Assembly (NCBI RefSeq): GCF_022748595.1
Contig: NZ_JALDSX010000004.1
Coordinates: 62,001 to 126,000 of the forward strand
Reading direction: 5' to 3'
Origin: Brevibacterium sp. ZH18
GTDB taxonomy: Bacteria > Actinomycetota > Actinomycetes > Actinomycetales > Brevibacteriaceae
DNA: 64,000 nucleotides
The notes under the pieces were generated by a model, which ran no database searches, was not told the origin of the DNA, and was given only the letters and a program-made list of their open reading frames with translations. Shown here piece after piece: positions 7,831 to 16,203 of this stretch; position 1 is the stretch's first letter, and each line of letters opens with the position of its first letter. A program made the position numbers and the translations under genes.

Positions 7831-9014
7831 CGGGCAACCTCCTCGGCTGTGTTCGCATTCATCGCCGAGGTGGCCTGGGGAGTCGACGAGACCGTGTACT
7901 TCTTCACGGCGGGAATGACCTCAGAGCCGAGGATCTCGATCTGCTTCATCACCTTCTCGTAGGGCATGCCGCCGAAGTCGATCTGACCGAGGTAGCGCTG
8001 ATGACCGAAGACCTCGTGCTGGTGCAGGACCTTCTCCACGATCTGCTGCGGGCTGCCGAGGTTGACGATGCTGTGCGGGTCAACGGCCTGGGCGAAGAGC
8101 TGTTTGGGCATGCCCTGCCCATTCGAGCGCTTCATCCCCTCATTGATGTGCGGGTAGAGCCCGCGCAGCGCCTCCTGCGAGGTTTCGGCGACATGGAGGA
8201 ATCCGGCGTTCGCGATCGGCAGGGTGGCGGGATCGAAGCCCCGGTGACGTGCCGCTTCCCGGTAGGCATCGACCGTCGGCTTGAACGACGAGGTGGTCCC
8301 GCCCAGGTGGGCCATGACCATGGGCACTCCGGCCAGGCCCGCCTTGATCGCACTTGTCGGGGCGCCGCCCACGGCCCGCCAGATCGGCAGCGGGTCCTGT
8401 GCGGGACGGGGGAGCACCTCGGCGCTGTTGAGCGGGGCGCGGAACTTCCCGCTCCAGGTCACCCGCTGCTCCCGATTGATCCGGCCCAGCAGCTCGAACT
8501 TCTCCTCGAACAGCTCTTCGTAGTCACGCAGGTCGTAGCCGAGGAGTTCGAACAGGCCGATCCGGGAGGCGCGGCCGGCGACGAGTTCGGCGCGACCGTT
8601 TGAGATGTGATCGATGGTGGAGAAGTTCTCGAACACGCGCACCGGATCCGAGGTGCTCAGGATCGTCGAGGTACTGCCGATGCGAATCGTGCTTGTGGCC
8701 TGGGCGATCGCGCCGAGGATGACGGCATGGGCCTGCGAGGCGAAGTACTCCTGATGGCTCTCACCGACGCTGAAGAAATCGAAGCCGGCATCCTCGGCCG
8801 CCTGGGCGTAGCCGATGAATTCGCGGATGCGCTCGCCGGCGTCCACCCTGGACCCGTCGGCCGGATTCGGCAGATGATCGCCGAGGCTGTACATCCCGAA
8901 CTGCAGTCCCTGACCGGAGGTGAATCCGAGGTGATCCATCATGTTCGTGGCTTGGGCCTGCTCAGTGGGCGCTGTCTGCTCAGGAGGTGCAGTCTGGCCG
9001 GTGGTTTCGCTCAA
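7827..9014 (-). CDS. LLM-class flavin-dependent oxidoreductase (CE1758-like)
   Basis: 395 residues read from TTG 9014, which has AGGAGAG 5 bp upstream; ATG codons about 24 codons in (MMDHLGF) are an alternative. It has the luciferase-like TIM-barrel pattern: QAAEDAGFDFFSVGESHQEYF near residue 75, IRIGSTSTILSTSDPVRVFE, and FSTIDHISNGRAELVAGRAS. It would use FMNH2 from the partner reductase to oxygenate an unknown small molecule. The first gene of a two-gene operon; a MarR gene lies 60 bp upstream on the same strand and may control it. Confidence 0.9.
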   Translation of the reverse strand: MSETTGQTAPPEQTAPTEQAQATNMMDHLGFTSGQGLQFGMYSLGDHLPNPADGSRVDAGERIREFIGYAQAAEDAGFDFFSVGESHQEYFASQAHAVILGAIAQATSTIRIGSTSTILSTSDPVRVFENFSTIDHISNGRAELVAGRASRIGLFELLGYDLRDYEELFEEKFELLGRINREQRVTWSGKFRAPLNSAEVLPRPAQDPLPIWRAVGGAPTSAIKAGLAGVPMVMAHLGGTTSSFKPTVDAYREAARHRGFDPATLPIANAGFLHVAETSQEALRGLYPHINEGMKRSNGQGMPKQLFAQAVDPHSIVNLGSPQQIVEKVLHQHEVFGHQRYLGQIDFGGMPYEKVMKQIEILGSEVIPAVKKYTVSSTPQATSAMNANTAEEVAR

Positions 9015-9074
9015 TTTCTCTCCTCAGTGAAATGTCATTTGCCATGTCAACTGATAGTGCCGGAGAAATATTCC

Positions 9075-9524
9075 CTAGGACTGCGAATCGTCCTCGCAAC
9101 GGGTGATGCTGTGCTCGTAGAGCTTCTTCATCAGCGCATGCAGCTGCGTCTTCTCGTCCTCATCGAGGACCTCGTCGAAGAGTGAAGCCTGCTGCTCAAG
9201 CTGGGAAGGATAGGCCCGCTCGAGGAGCTCGGTGCCCTTGTCGGTCAGCGAGATGTGCTTGGTCTTCCAATCCTGCTGCCTCGAGATGAGCCCCTCGGAT
9301 TCGAGACGGGAGAGCATTCTGGAGATGCCACCTCCCGTGACGGTGAGACCACGGGCCAGGTCGGTCTGCGTGATCGGCTGAAAATTGCGGATATGGGCCA
9401 GCGCTTCGAATTGGGCCAGGGTGAGATCGAACTGCCGCAGATGGTCATTGGACAGCTGATTGCTGTTCTCGACGAAGCGCACCATGCGCAGCCAGACCAG
9501 CGTGCTCAGCGACAGATCCTCCAT
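9075..9524 (-). CDS. MarR-family regulator
   Basis: 149 residues with a winged helix: LTLAQFEALAHIRNF, then ITQTDLARGLTVTGGGISRMLSRLESEGLISRQ (recognition helix and start of wing), and the basic DWKTKHISLTDKG wing. N- and C-terminal helices supply the dimer interface. It lies directly upstream of, and on the same strand as, the LLM/FMN reductase pair and probably senses the substrate or product of that system. No convincing inverted repeat was found in the 60-bp gap. Confidence 0.9.
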   Translation of the reverse strand: MEDLSLSTLVWLRMVRFVENSNQLSNDHLRQFDLTLAQFEALAHIRNFQPITQTDLARGLTVTGGGISRMLSRLESEGLISRQQDWKTKHISLTDKGTELLERAYPSQLEQQASLFDEVLDEDEKTQLHALMKKLYEHSITRCEDDSQS

Positions 9525-9634
9525 CGCGCCTCCTCCCTGCGGGGTGTCTCTACTTTACTGGGTATGTGCTGAGGTCATCACCTAGCCACCGATAGGAAAG
9601 AGTTGTAAGAACGAGGCAGTCGCAGACGTGAATA

Positions 9635-10579
9635 TCATTGCCATGGCATCTGGCTGTCAGGAGTTCCTGTGGAGGACAAGGGAGTCCGTCCAATGAACTC
9701 TTCTGGCGTTCCTGATTCAGTATGCGAGTTGTAGAAGCCAAGGTGAAAGCTGATTTCGAACGCGTCGTGATTGAGGTCGTAGAAGGCCCGCCATATCAAT
9801 GCGAGCTGCTGAAAATCTTGGTCGTCGACCTCGGTGTACACCTCCGAGGGCTGCGTTCCTTTTTTGTGTTTGAAGACCTGACCGGTCGGATGGCCGTCGG
9901 CTCCAGTGCCTCTGATGCCATGAGTGGCAAAATTCCGCTTGTCGTACCAAGCGTAGTATCTTTCCCCGAGCTTGCTGAAAATCGGGCTCTTGCAGTGCTC
10001 GCCGATCTCGGTGAGCTTATCCTTTAGTGCCTTTCCGCTTTGCCCGTGTATCTTTTCCGGCGAACGGCCGAGGATGAGGTACGCCGTCGTCGCCAACCCA
10101 GCGAGTGCGACGTCGCACTTGGCGGCCTCCGTTACGACGCGGCCCACATAGTATGCGTACTCCTCTTCTCGCCATGGAAGTGAGTTCAGTTGTGGTCCAG
10201 CATGATTGAGGGGGAAGAGGTCGAGCCAGAGGTTTTCGAGGTACTGCGCATCTTCCACGGATATGTAGTGGGGCCACCTGGTCCGGAAGTTCTCCGTTGC
10301 GACATTGGTTGTGGTGCACAGTTGAAGACCGCCCGTGTTTACCGACCGTAGCGCACGGATATTTCGGCTTCCCACGTCCAGGACAACTTTCCCCTTCTCG
10401 TTGACTAGCTGGATATTGTTGAACCCGATCACAAGCACCTGTGGGTGGCCGTCCTCGTCCAGTCCTGCTGAGGCGGTCAAGGTCTTGTCAATATTGTGAC
10501 CAATTCGTCTGAGGAAGTTCGTGCCGGCTAGGAGGTGATCGTCTTCATCACCGAATGCTTCATTAGAGTCTGATGGCAT
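9635..10579 (-). CDS. Uncharacterised protein with HEPN-like RNxxxH motif
   Basis: 314 residues, not recognised as a whole. Residues 1-90 look like a beta-rich domain (VLVIGFNNIQLVNEKGK). The central helical part contains YYAWYDKRNFATHGIRG near residue 215; an Arg-Asn followed by His four residues after the Arg is the Rx4-6H pattern of HEPN ribonuclease/nucleotidyl-binding domains, and LALIWRAFYDLNHD follows. Codon use and base composition differ from the neighbours: sampled lines are near 50% G+C against about 65%. It stands alone between unrelated genes, which suggests recent transfer and perhaps a defence or toxin role. Function not proven. Confidence 0.6.
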   Translation of the reverse strand: MPSDSNEAFGDEDDHLLAGTNFLRRIGHNIDKTLTASAGLDEDGHPQVLVIGFNNIQLVNEKGKVVLDVGSRNIRALRSVNTGGLQLCTTTNVATENFRTRWPHYISVEDAQYLENLWLDLFPLNHAGPQLNSLPWREEEYAYYVGRVVTEAAKCDVALAGLATTAYLILGRSPEKIHGQSGKALKDKLTEIGEHCKSPIFSKLGERYYAWYDKRNFATHGIRGTGADGHPTGQVFKHKKGTQPSEVYTEVDDQDFQQLALIWRAFYDLNHDAFEISFHLGFYNSHTESGTPEEFIGRTPLSSTGTPDSQMPWQ

Positions 10580-10699
10580 ACGCAGATCATATGCACGATG
10601 ACTGACATCAAGTCGCTGAGCAATTCAAGGGCCAGTTAAAGACCGTTGACCTAAGTCACCGCTATGCAGCTACCTTCCTGTCCGACGTACGATGGCATC

Positions 10700-11269
10700 G
10701 TGAGCAGTGAAACGAATGGGGCAGCACAAGCCCAGGCGACATCCCAGGCCGATGACCTCCTCGGCGCGGGTCGGTCTGCTGCCGTCATCATCGCCTCCAC
10801 CTCGGCGGCCAGGGGAGAGGCGGCCGATACGACCGGCCCGATCCTCGTCGACTGGCTGCGCACGCGCGGCTATGAGACGCCCGATGCCATCGTCGTCCGC
10901 GACGGCGAACCCGTCGGCCAGGCGCTGCGGTCCCTCCTCATCGACACCCCGGAGAGCGAACGCCCGCGCATCATCGTCACCAGCGGCGGCACCGGCTTGG
11001 CCCCGGATGATCGGACCCCGGAGTTCACCGCCGAACTCCTCGAACGGCAATCCCCGGGGCTCGTGTACGCGATGTGGCGCAAGGGGCTCGAATCGACCAC
11101 CTCGGCGGTGATGAGTCGCGGAGTCGCCGGGGTACGTGGCCGCAGCTTCGTCATCAACTTCCCCGGCTCCAAGGGCGGAGTCAAGGACGGCATCACCGTC
11201 ATCGACGACCTCCTCGAACACATCCAGACCTCGATCGAGGACACCACCGACCACGGACCACGGGTCTGA
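10700..11269 (+). CDS. moaB: MoaB/Mog-type molybdopterin cofactor protein
   Basis: 189 residues from GTG 10700; an ATG 36 bp upstream is possible but adds residues outside the fold. The MoCF-binding fold shows AVIIASTSAARGE at the start, VTSGGTGLAPDDRTPE (the GGTG pterin loop) in the middle and FPGSKGGVKDGI near the end. The enzyme adenylylates molybdopterin before metal insertion. It is followed 5 bp later by fdhD; both serve molybdoenzyme maturation, although no molybdoenzyme gene is in this window. Confidence 0.9.
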   Translation: MSSETNGAAQAQATSQADDLLGAGRSAAVIIASTSAARGEAADTTGPILVDWLRTRGYETPDAIVVRDGEPVGQALRSLLIDTPESERPRIIVTSGGTGLAPDDRTPEFTAELLERQSPGLVYAMWRKGLESTTSAVMSRGVAGVRGRSFVINFPGSKGGVKDGITVIDDLLEHIQTSIEDTTDHGPRV

Positions 11270-11274
11270 TCGGC

Positions 11275-12156
11275 ATGGTGCAGCGCAGAGCCGTTCGCGC
11301 CAGGGTCCACAAATTCGATGCCACCGGTGAGATCTCCGCGGGGCCGGACTCCTTAGCCGGCGAGGAGCCGCTGGAGATTCAACTCAACGGCGAGCAGTTC
11401 TCCGTCACGATGCGCACACCCGGCAATGACGTCGAGCTCATCGCCGGCTATCTGCTGTCCGAGGCGGTCATCACCTCGATGGACGACATCGAAGAGATCG
11501 ACTTCTCCGCCGGGCTCGCCCCCGACGGGTCCCGGAACTACAACGTCGCCAAAGTGCGCCTGCGACCCGGAATCTGGAGCGCCGAGGCGGCCCCCGCCCG
11601 ATCCGTCTACACCTCGTCCTCGTGTGGGATATGTGGAACCGCGGCGATCGACGCGGTGACGAAGACCTCCGCCTATCCTCTGATCCCGGCGTCGTTCCCG
11701 GTCGACCTCGACGAGGAGTTCCGATTCCCGCAGCTGCTCTCGGCCGCCCGGATCGGTGAGCTGCCGGATCGTCTGCGCACCCAGCAGGAAGTCTTCGACA
11801 AGACCGGGGGAGTCCACGCCGCCGCGCTCTTCGCCGTCGGCGACGACCCTGCTGCTGAACCCGAACTCCTCATCGGACGCGAAGACGTCGGCCGCCACAA
11901 CGCTGTGGACAAGGTCATCGGTTGGGCCATGGCTAATCGGGGGCTGCCGCTGAACCGCACAGTCCTCCAGGTCTCCGCCCGGGCCTCATTCGAACTCGTG
12001 CAGAAGTCAGCGATGGCAGGCATCCCGATGATGTCGGCCGTCAGCGCACCCTCGGCGCTCGCCGTCGACCATGGCAAGAGCCTGGGGGTCAGCGTCATCG
12101 GCTTCAACCGCAGGGGCCGCTTCAATGTCTACTCGTACCCGGAGCGCATCGCCTAG
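11275..12156 (+). CDS. fdhD: FdhD sulfurtransferase for formate dehydrogenase maturation
   Basis: 293 residues from ATG 11275, 5 bp beyond the moaB stop; the open frame extends further upstream inside moaB but the domain starts here. The diagnostic SSCGICGTAAID carries the two Cys residues that relay sulfur from IscS to the molybdenum cofactor of formate dehydrogenase. IGREDVGRHNAVDKVIG and SARASFELVQKSAMAGIP are the other FdhD signatures. Likely co-transcribed with moaB. A GC-rich hairpin lies about 30 bp downstream. Confidence 0.95.
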   Translation: MVQRRAVRARVHKFDATGEISAGPDSLAGEEPLEIQLNGEQFSVTMRTPGNDVELIAGYLLSEAVITSMDDIEEIDFSAGLAPDGSRNYNVAKVRLRPGIWSAEAAPARSVYTSSSCGICGTAAIDAVTKTSAYPLIPASFPVDLDEEFRFPQLLSAARIGELPDRLRTQQEVFDKTGGVHAAALFAVGDDPAAEPELLIGREDVGRHNAVDKVIGWAMANRGLPLNRTVLQVSARASFELVQKSAMAGIPMMSAVSAPSALAVDHGKSLGVSVIGFNRRGRFNVYSYPERIA

Positions 12157-12188
12157 CCCGAGGATCGTGTGAAGAGCCGAAGGCTGAC

Positions 12189-12204
12189 TCCGCCGCACGG
12201 CGGA
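12189..12204. terminator. Short GC hairpin downstream of fdhD
   Basis: TCCGCCG and CGGCGGA are perfect 7-bp arms with a 2-nt centre. No T-run follows, so it is only a possible transcription terminator for moaB-fdhD. Confidence 0.35.
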
Positions 12205-12297
12205 CCGGGAAGTCGATCCTCAGGGGACGCGGACGAAAACTGGTCGCGAATATGCTGAGACAAGGGCCACCTGCCCTCCTGGAGCGAAGGAATCAGC

Positions 12298-12396
12298 ATG
12301 ACCGCAGTCACCGTCAACAACAGGCATCTGACAATCGTCTTTCCCGGCCGGGGAACTGCTGATGACCTGACGTCGATTTCATTCTGTTCCGCTTGA
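12298..12396 (+). CDS. Possible 32-residue ORF or gene relic
   Basis: ATG 12298 has a good GAAGGAA Shine-Dalgarno sequence 9 bp upstream and codes for MTAVTVNNRHLTIVFPGR and 14 more residues. A second open stretch in the next frame (GTG 12416 to stop 12538) reads WTFEFLGLRYGLAIPGV. The two pieces could be one gene broken by frameshifts, but I recognise no family. The rest of the 12157-12633 gap shows only the hairpin at 12189 and nothing else convincing. Confidence 0.25.
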   Translation: MTAVTVNNRHLTIVFPGRGTADDLTSISFCSA

Positions 12397-12633
12397 GGCG
12401 ATCAGCGCGAGGTAGGTGCCCGAGTGGACGTTCGAGTTCCTCGGACTCCGATATGGGTTGGCGATCCCCGGAGTCCGCACTCTTGGCACTTATCGGCAGC
12501 CGAACGCCGCCGAGGTGGAGTCTGAGCTCTCGGTCTGACTTGCTCCAGCCGGACCTTTTGCTCGAATGGTTCGTGGCCACCAGTTGGACTCATCCCACTT
12601 CAATCTCGCCAGGGCCTAACATGCTGGAGTGGG

Positions 12634-13920
12634 ATGCGAGGAGGGTGGCAGGTGAACGCGAGCGAGCAACGGGGACCGGGTCTCGGGCTTCTGACCGTCC
12701 TCACCGGTGCCGTCGGTGCCGGACCGCTGCTGCTCTACGGGCTGAGCGCGACGAGTGATCGGATCATCTCCGACCTGGGCATCACTGAGGCGCACTTCGG
12801 CCTGCTGGCCACCGTCTGCTTCGGGTGTGCCGCGATCGGCAGTGCGACCTTGGCCCGCCTCGCCGACAATCGGTCCGACCTGCTGCTGATGTCGTCGATC
12901 TTCCTGCTCGCAGCCGCGAGCTTCGTGTTGGCGGCGCTGCCAGCGGGGTTCGGGCTGCTGCTGGTCGCCGCAGGCCTTGCCGGAGTCGCCCAGTCCTTCC
13001 CGAACGGTGTGACGAATCGGATTCTCCTCGAGCGTGTTCCCGGCTCCCGCCGGATCGGCTGGGTCGGCATCAAACAGTCTGGGGTCCAGGTCAGCCAGCT
13101 GGTCTCGAGCCTCGCCTTCCCCGCGTTGGCGTTAGTCATGGGGTGGAGGGGCGCGGCCCTGGCCATCACCGTCATCCCGATCTTCCTCCTGGTGATGACC
13201 TGGCGCTCACTGCGCTCGACCCCGCTGTTGGCGGTGGCGGCTTCGCCGACGACCGATAGCGCCGAGGCGGCTGCTGGCACTGGTGCGCAAGATCCGGAAT
13301 CCTCGCGCCCCTCACACCCATCGAAAGCTCCGCGCCATCCGGGCATGGTGTGGGCCATGGCGGCGTTCGGTCTGCTCAACGGCATCAGCGTCCAGGCCAC
13401 GAACGTCTACATGCCGCTCTTCGCCGTGCGTGAGCTTCACTTCTCACTCGTGCTCGGCGGTGCCACTGCTGCCCTGGCCGGAATCATCGGCGTCATCGCC
13501 CGAGTGAGCTGGGCGAGGCTCATGGCCCGTGGTGCTTCTGGGCTGCGACTGCTGCTCGTCCTCGCGCTCATCGCACTGGCCGGGGGAGTGCTGTTCTTCA
13601 TTGCCGATGTCAGCGGTCGGGCCTGGCCTCTGTGGGTTGCAGTCGCCTTGCACGGAATCTCGGCGCTCGGCGTCTCCGTGGTGCTCATGAGCGCGCTCAT
13701 GCGATCGATCCCTTCGGCGTCGATGGCCTCGGCCAGCGGAATGGTCACGGCAGGCATGTTCACCGGATTCGCCCTGGGACCGTTGGGCATGGGACTGCTC
13801 ATCGGCTCGGCCGGTGGATTCCGTGCGGGCTGGATCGCCGTCGCGGTGGTGTATCTGCTCTGTGCCGTTCTGGCTGCGATCCTCATTCAGAGGGTGCGCG
13901 GACAATCGCGATCTGCATAG
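12634..13920 (+). CDS. Major facilitator superfamily transporter
   Basis: 428 residues from ATG 12634 (GGAG 5 bp upstream); GTG 12652 with GAGGAGG is an alternative start. Twelve hydrophobic helices are split by a Pro/Ser-rich cytoplasmic loop near residues 205-235. The ATLARLADNRSDLLLM loop after helix 2 is the MFS motif-A position, although the usual G-x-x-x-D-R-x-G-R is only partly kept. The family suggests an inner-membrane proton-coupled symporter or drug/metabolite exporter; the substrate is unknown. No operon partner. Confidence 0.88.
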   Translation: MRGGWQVNASEQRGPGLGLLTVLTGAVGAGPLLLYGLSATSDRIISDLGITEAHFGLLATVCFGCAAIGSATLARLADNRSDLLLMSSIFLLAAASFVLAALPAGFGLLLVAAGLAGVAQSFPNGVTNRILLERVPGSRRIGWVGIKQSGVQVSQLVSSLAFPALALVMGWRGAALAITVIPIFLLVMTWRSLRSTPLLAVAASPTTDSAEAAAGTGAQDPESSRPSHPSKAPRHPGMVWAMAAFGLLNGISVQATNVYMPLFAVRELHFSLVLGGATAALAGIIGVIARVSWARLMARGASGLRLLLVLALIALAGGVLFFIADVSGRAWPLWVAVALHGISALGVSVVLMSALMRSIPSASMASASGMVTAGMFTGFALGPLGMGLLIGSAGGFRAGWIAVAVVYLLCAVLAAILIQRVRGQSRSA

Positions 13921-13984
13921 GAACACAGCTCTCAGCTGGCGACGCTGCGCGGATGCCGACCGCAGCCATGCCGACAGTGCTGTT

Positions 13985-14010
13985 GGCCGAACGGCCTCCC
14001 CTTGAAGGGG
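13985..14010. promoter_or_regulatory. Two adjacent palindromes in the gap before the second MFS gene
   Basis: GGCCGAACGGCC (13985-13996) and CCCCTTGAAGGGG (13998-14010) stand side by side. The first could be part of a terminator for the upstream MFS gene, the second an operator for the downstream gene. Both are seen directly; their function is inference. Confidence 0.35.
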
Positions 14011-14103
14011 TACCATGTCAATACTTTTTGCTCTTGTAGCTGGCGCACTGACGTGCATGGACTTCCAGCAGCAAGTCGTCGAGGCGATACAGCGAGGTGT
14101 CTG

Positions 14104-15948
14104 ATGAACAGAGATATCGAACTCGGAACCATCACCACAGACGTTCCGGCACGCATTGACCGACTCCCGTGGGCGCGATTCCACTGGATGGTCGTTGTCG
14201 GCCTGGGCAGCGTGTGGATCCTAGACGGTCTCGAAGTCACCATGGTCGGCAATGTCGCCGCCCGGATGACCGAGGACGGCAGCGGAATCTCAATGACTGC
14301 CGGTCAGATCGGCACCGCGGGAGCGATCTATGTCCTCGGAGCCTGTGTCGGTGCGATTGTCTTCGGCCAGCTCACCGACAGGTTCGGGCGTCGAAAGCTC
14401 TTTCTCATTACCCTCATCCTCTATCTCGTCGCCACTGTGGCCACCGCGTTCTCCTTCTCGCCCTGGTACTTCTTCCTGGTCCGTTTCCTCACTGGAGCCG
14501 GAATTGGCGGCGAATACGCGGCCGTGAATTCGGCGATCGATGAACTCATCCCCGCACGAGTGCGCGGTCGTATCGACCTCATCATCAACGGCTCCTATTG
14601 GCTCGGTGCTGCGGGAGGGGCGGCGACGACGCTGTTCTTCCTCAACACTGACATCCTGCCGCAGATGATCGGTTGGCGACTGGCTTTCGCTGTCGGTGCG
14701 CTGCTGTCGATCTTCGTCTTCGTCGTCCGCAAGAACGTGCCCGAAAGCCCGCGCTGGCTGTTCATCCACGGGCAGCAGGACGAAGCCGAACGCATCGTCG
14801 AAGGCATCGAGTCCGACATCGAGGAGACGACACGTCAGAAGCTGCCCGAACCGGATCGGACCATCACGATCCGACAGCGCAAGACGATCTCCTTCGCCGA
14901 ACTCGCGAAGGTCGCTTTCAAGGTCTACCCGAAGCGTGCGGTCCTCTGTCTCGTGCTCTTCGTCGGCCAGGCGTTCCTCTACAACGGAATCACCTTCAAC
15001 CTGGGTACGATCTTTCACGGGTTCTACGGCGTAGCTGCCGGGACTGTGCCGATCTTCATCATCCTGTGGTCGCTGAGCAACTTCGCCGGACCGGTCGTCC
15101 TCGGCAGGCTCTTCGATACGATCGGTCGCAAGCCGATGATCTCGTTCAGCTACATAGGTTCGGCTGTCGTAGCAGTCGTCCTTGCGTTCGTCTTCAATGC
15201 TGGCATCGGCAACGCCTGGCTCTTCCTGATCATCCTCGCCGCCTGCTTCTTCCTTGCCTCATCGGGTGCCAGCGCTGCATATCTCACGGTTAGTGAGATC
15301 TTCCCGATGGAGACCCGGGCACTGGCGATCGCATTCTTCTACGCCATCGGCACCGCCGTCGGCGGCATCGCCGGACCGTTGCTCTTCGGCGAGATGATCG
15401 AATCCGGCAACCGCTCCCTGGTCGCCATGGCCTTCTGCATCGGTGCCGGAGTCATGGCATTGGGTGGCATCGCGGAGATCTTCCTCGGCGTCAGGGCCGA
15501 AGGTGCCAACCTCGAGGACATCGCCCGCCCCCTCACCGCCGAAGATGCCGATGAGACCAAAGGGGCGGTCGAAGCGAAGAAGACCGCCGAGGCGGGTGCC
15601 AGCCAAGGCATGGGTGCCGACGGCAGCGTGGAGCCGACGACAGCGGTAGGGGATCGGCAGACGAGGAAACGCGACCGGCTGCGCCCGGGGCCGGGATCGG
15701 CCGGAGGTTATGCCCCGTGGCCTTCAGTCTCCTCGCGCGACGTCCCATCGGAAGTCTCGGCCAATGAGGTGCAGGGCATCATCGACTATGTCCGCGACTT
15801 GCAGCCGGTCTCCGAGACTAAGCTCTATCGCGCTATCGGTGCCCGTCAGTGGGGCCCCGGACGTTTCCGCTCGTCGGTGCGCGAAGCCATTCGGCTGGGA
15901 CATATCAAACGCAATCGCCGCGGCACACTGGAGTCGACCGACCGGTGA
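14104..15948 (+). CDS. MFS symporter with C-terminal winged-helix-like domain
   Basis: 614 residues from ATG 14104, with an AGGTG sequence upstream. The open frame reaches 34 codons further but through non-coding sequence with the palindromes. The transporter part (about residues 1-475) has motif A as FGQLTDRFGRRKLF and the sugar/metabolite-porter segment GAGIGGEYAAVNSAIDELIP. A charged low-complexity linker (about 480-550) leads to a tail of about 60 residues, ANEVQGIIDYVRDLQPVS through HIKRNRRGTLE, which looks like a small winged helix. Most metabolite/H+ symporters of this group are 430-480 residues, so the extension is unusual. Substrate unknown. Confidence 0.85.
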   Translation: MNRDIELGTITTDVPARIDRLPWARFHWMVVVGLGSVWILDGLEVTMVGNVAARMTEDGSGISMTAGQIGTAGAIYVLGACVGAIVFGQLTDRFGRRKLFLITLILYLVATVATAFSFSPWYFFLVRFLTGAGIGGEYAAVNSAIDELIPARVRGRIDLIINGSYWLGAAGGAATTLFFLNTDILPQMIGWRLAFAVGALLSIFVFVVRKNVPESPRWLFIHGQQDEAERIVEGIESDIEETTRQKLPEPDRTITIRQRKTISFAELAKVAFKVYPKRAVLCLVLFVGQAFLYNGITFNLGTIFHGFYGVAAGTVPIFIILWSLSNFAGPVVLGRLFDTIGRKPMISFSYIGSAVVAVVLAFVFNAGIGNAWLFLIILAACFFLASSGASAAYLTVSEIFPMETRALAIAFFYAIGTAVGGIAGPLLFGEMIESGNRSLVAMAFCIGAGVMALGGIAEIFLGVRAEGANLEDIARPLTAEDADETKGAVEAKKTAEAGASQGMGADGSVEPTTAVGDRQTRKRDRLRPGPGSAGGYAPWPSVSSRDVPSEVSANEVQGIIDYVRDLQPVSETKLYRAIGARQWGPGRFRSSVREAIRLGHIKRNRRGTLESTDR

Positions 15949-15994
15949 TCCGAGACGAAGACACGACCCAGACATCCCACGTAGAATGGGGAGT

Positions 15995-16078
15995 ATGCTC
16001 AAACGCGTCCTCGTCATTGCTTTGGCCGTCATCGCGGTGCTCGGCCTAGTCGCCGCTATGCTCAGCGGCACTCCATAG
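15995..16078 (+). CDS. 27-residue hydrophobic peptide
   Basis: ATG 15995 with TGGGGAG directly upstream codes for MLKRVLVIALAVIAVLGLVA and seven more residues: a two-Lys/Arg start followed by one membrane-spanning helix. A longer frame through it would overlap the 3' end of the MFS gene. It could be a small membrane protein made with the transporter. No family is recognised; the support is the ribosome binding site and amphiphilic composition. Confidence 0.45.
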   Translation: MLKRVLVIALAVIAVLGLVAAMLSGTP

Positions 16079-16203
16079 CGCACACGGTCACAGTCTCGGA
16101 CACAGTCGCAAGCACACTGTGAGAAGTGATTCATGGGAGCACGAACGCACGATTTCGCTGTAGTCTTCCGTGCAGTCGGAAAGCAGGGTGGCACACATCG
16201 TCG

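Noticed and set aside
9015-9074. TTGACATGGCAAATGACATT on the minus strand between MarR and the LLM gene as a promoter/operator
   Set aside because: The TTGACA lies too close to the TTG start for a -10 to fit, and the repeats are direct and imperfect; not enough for a site call.
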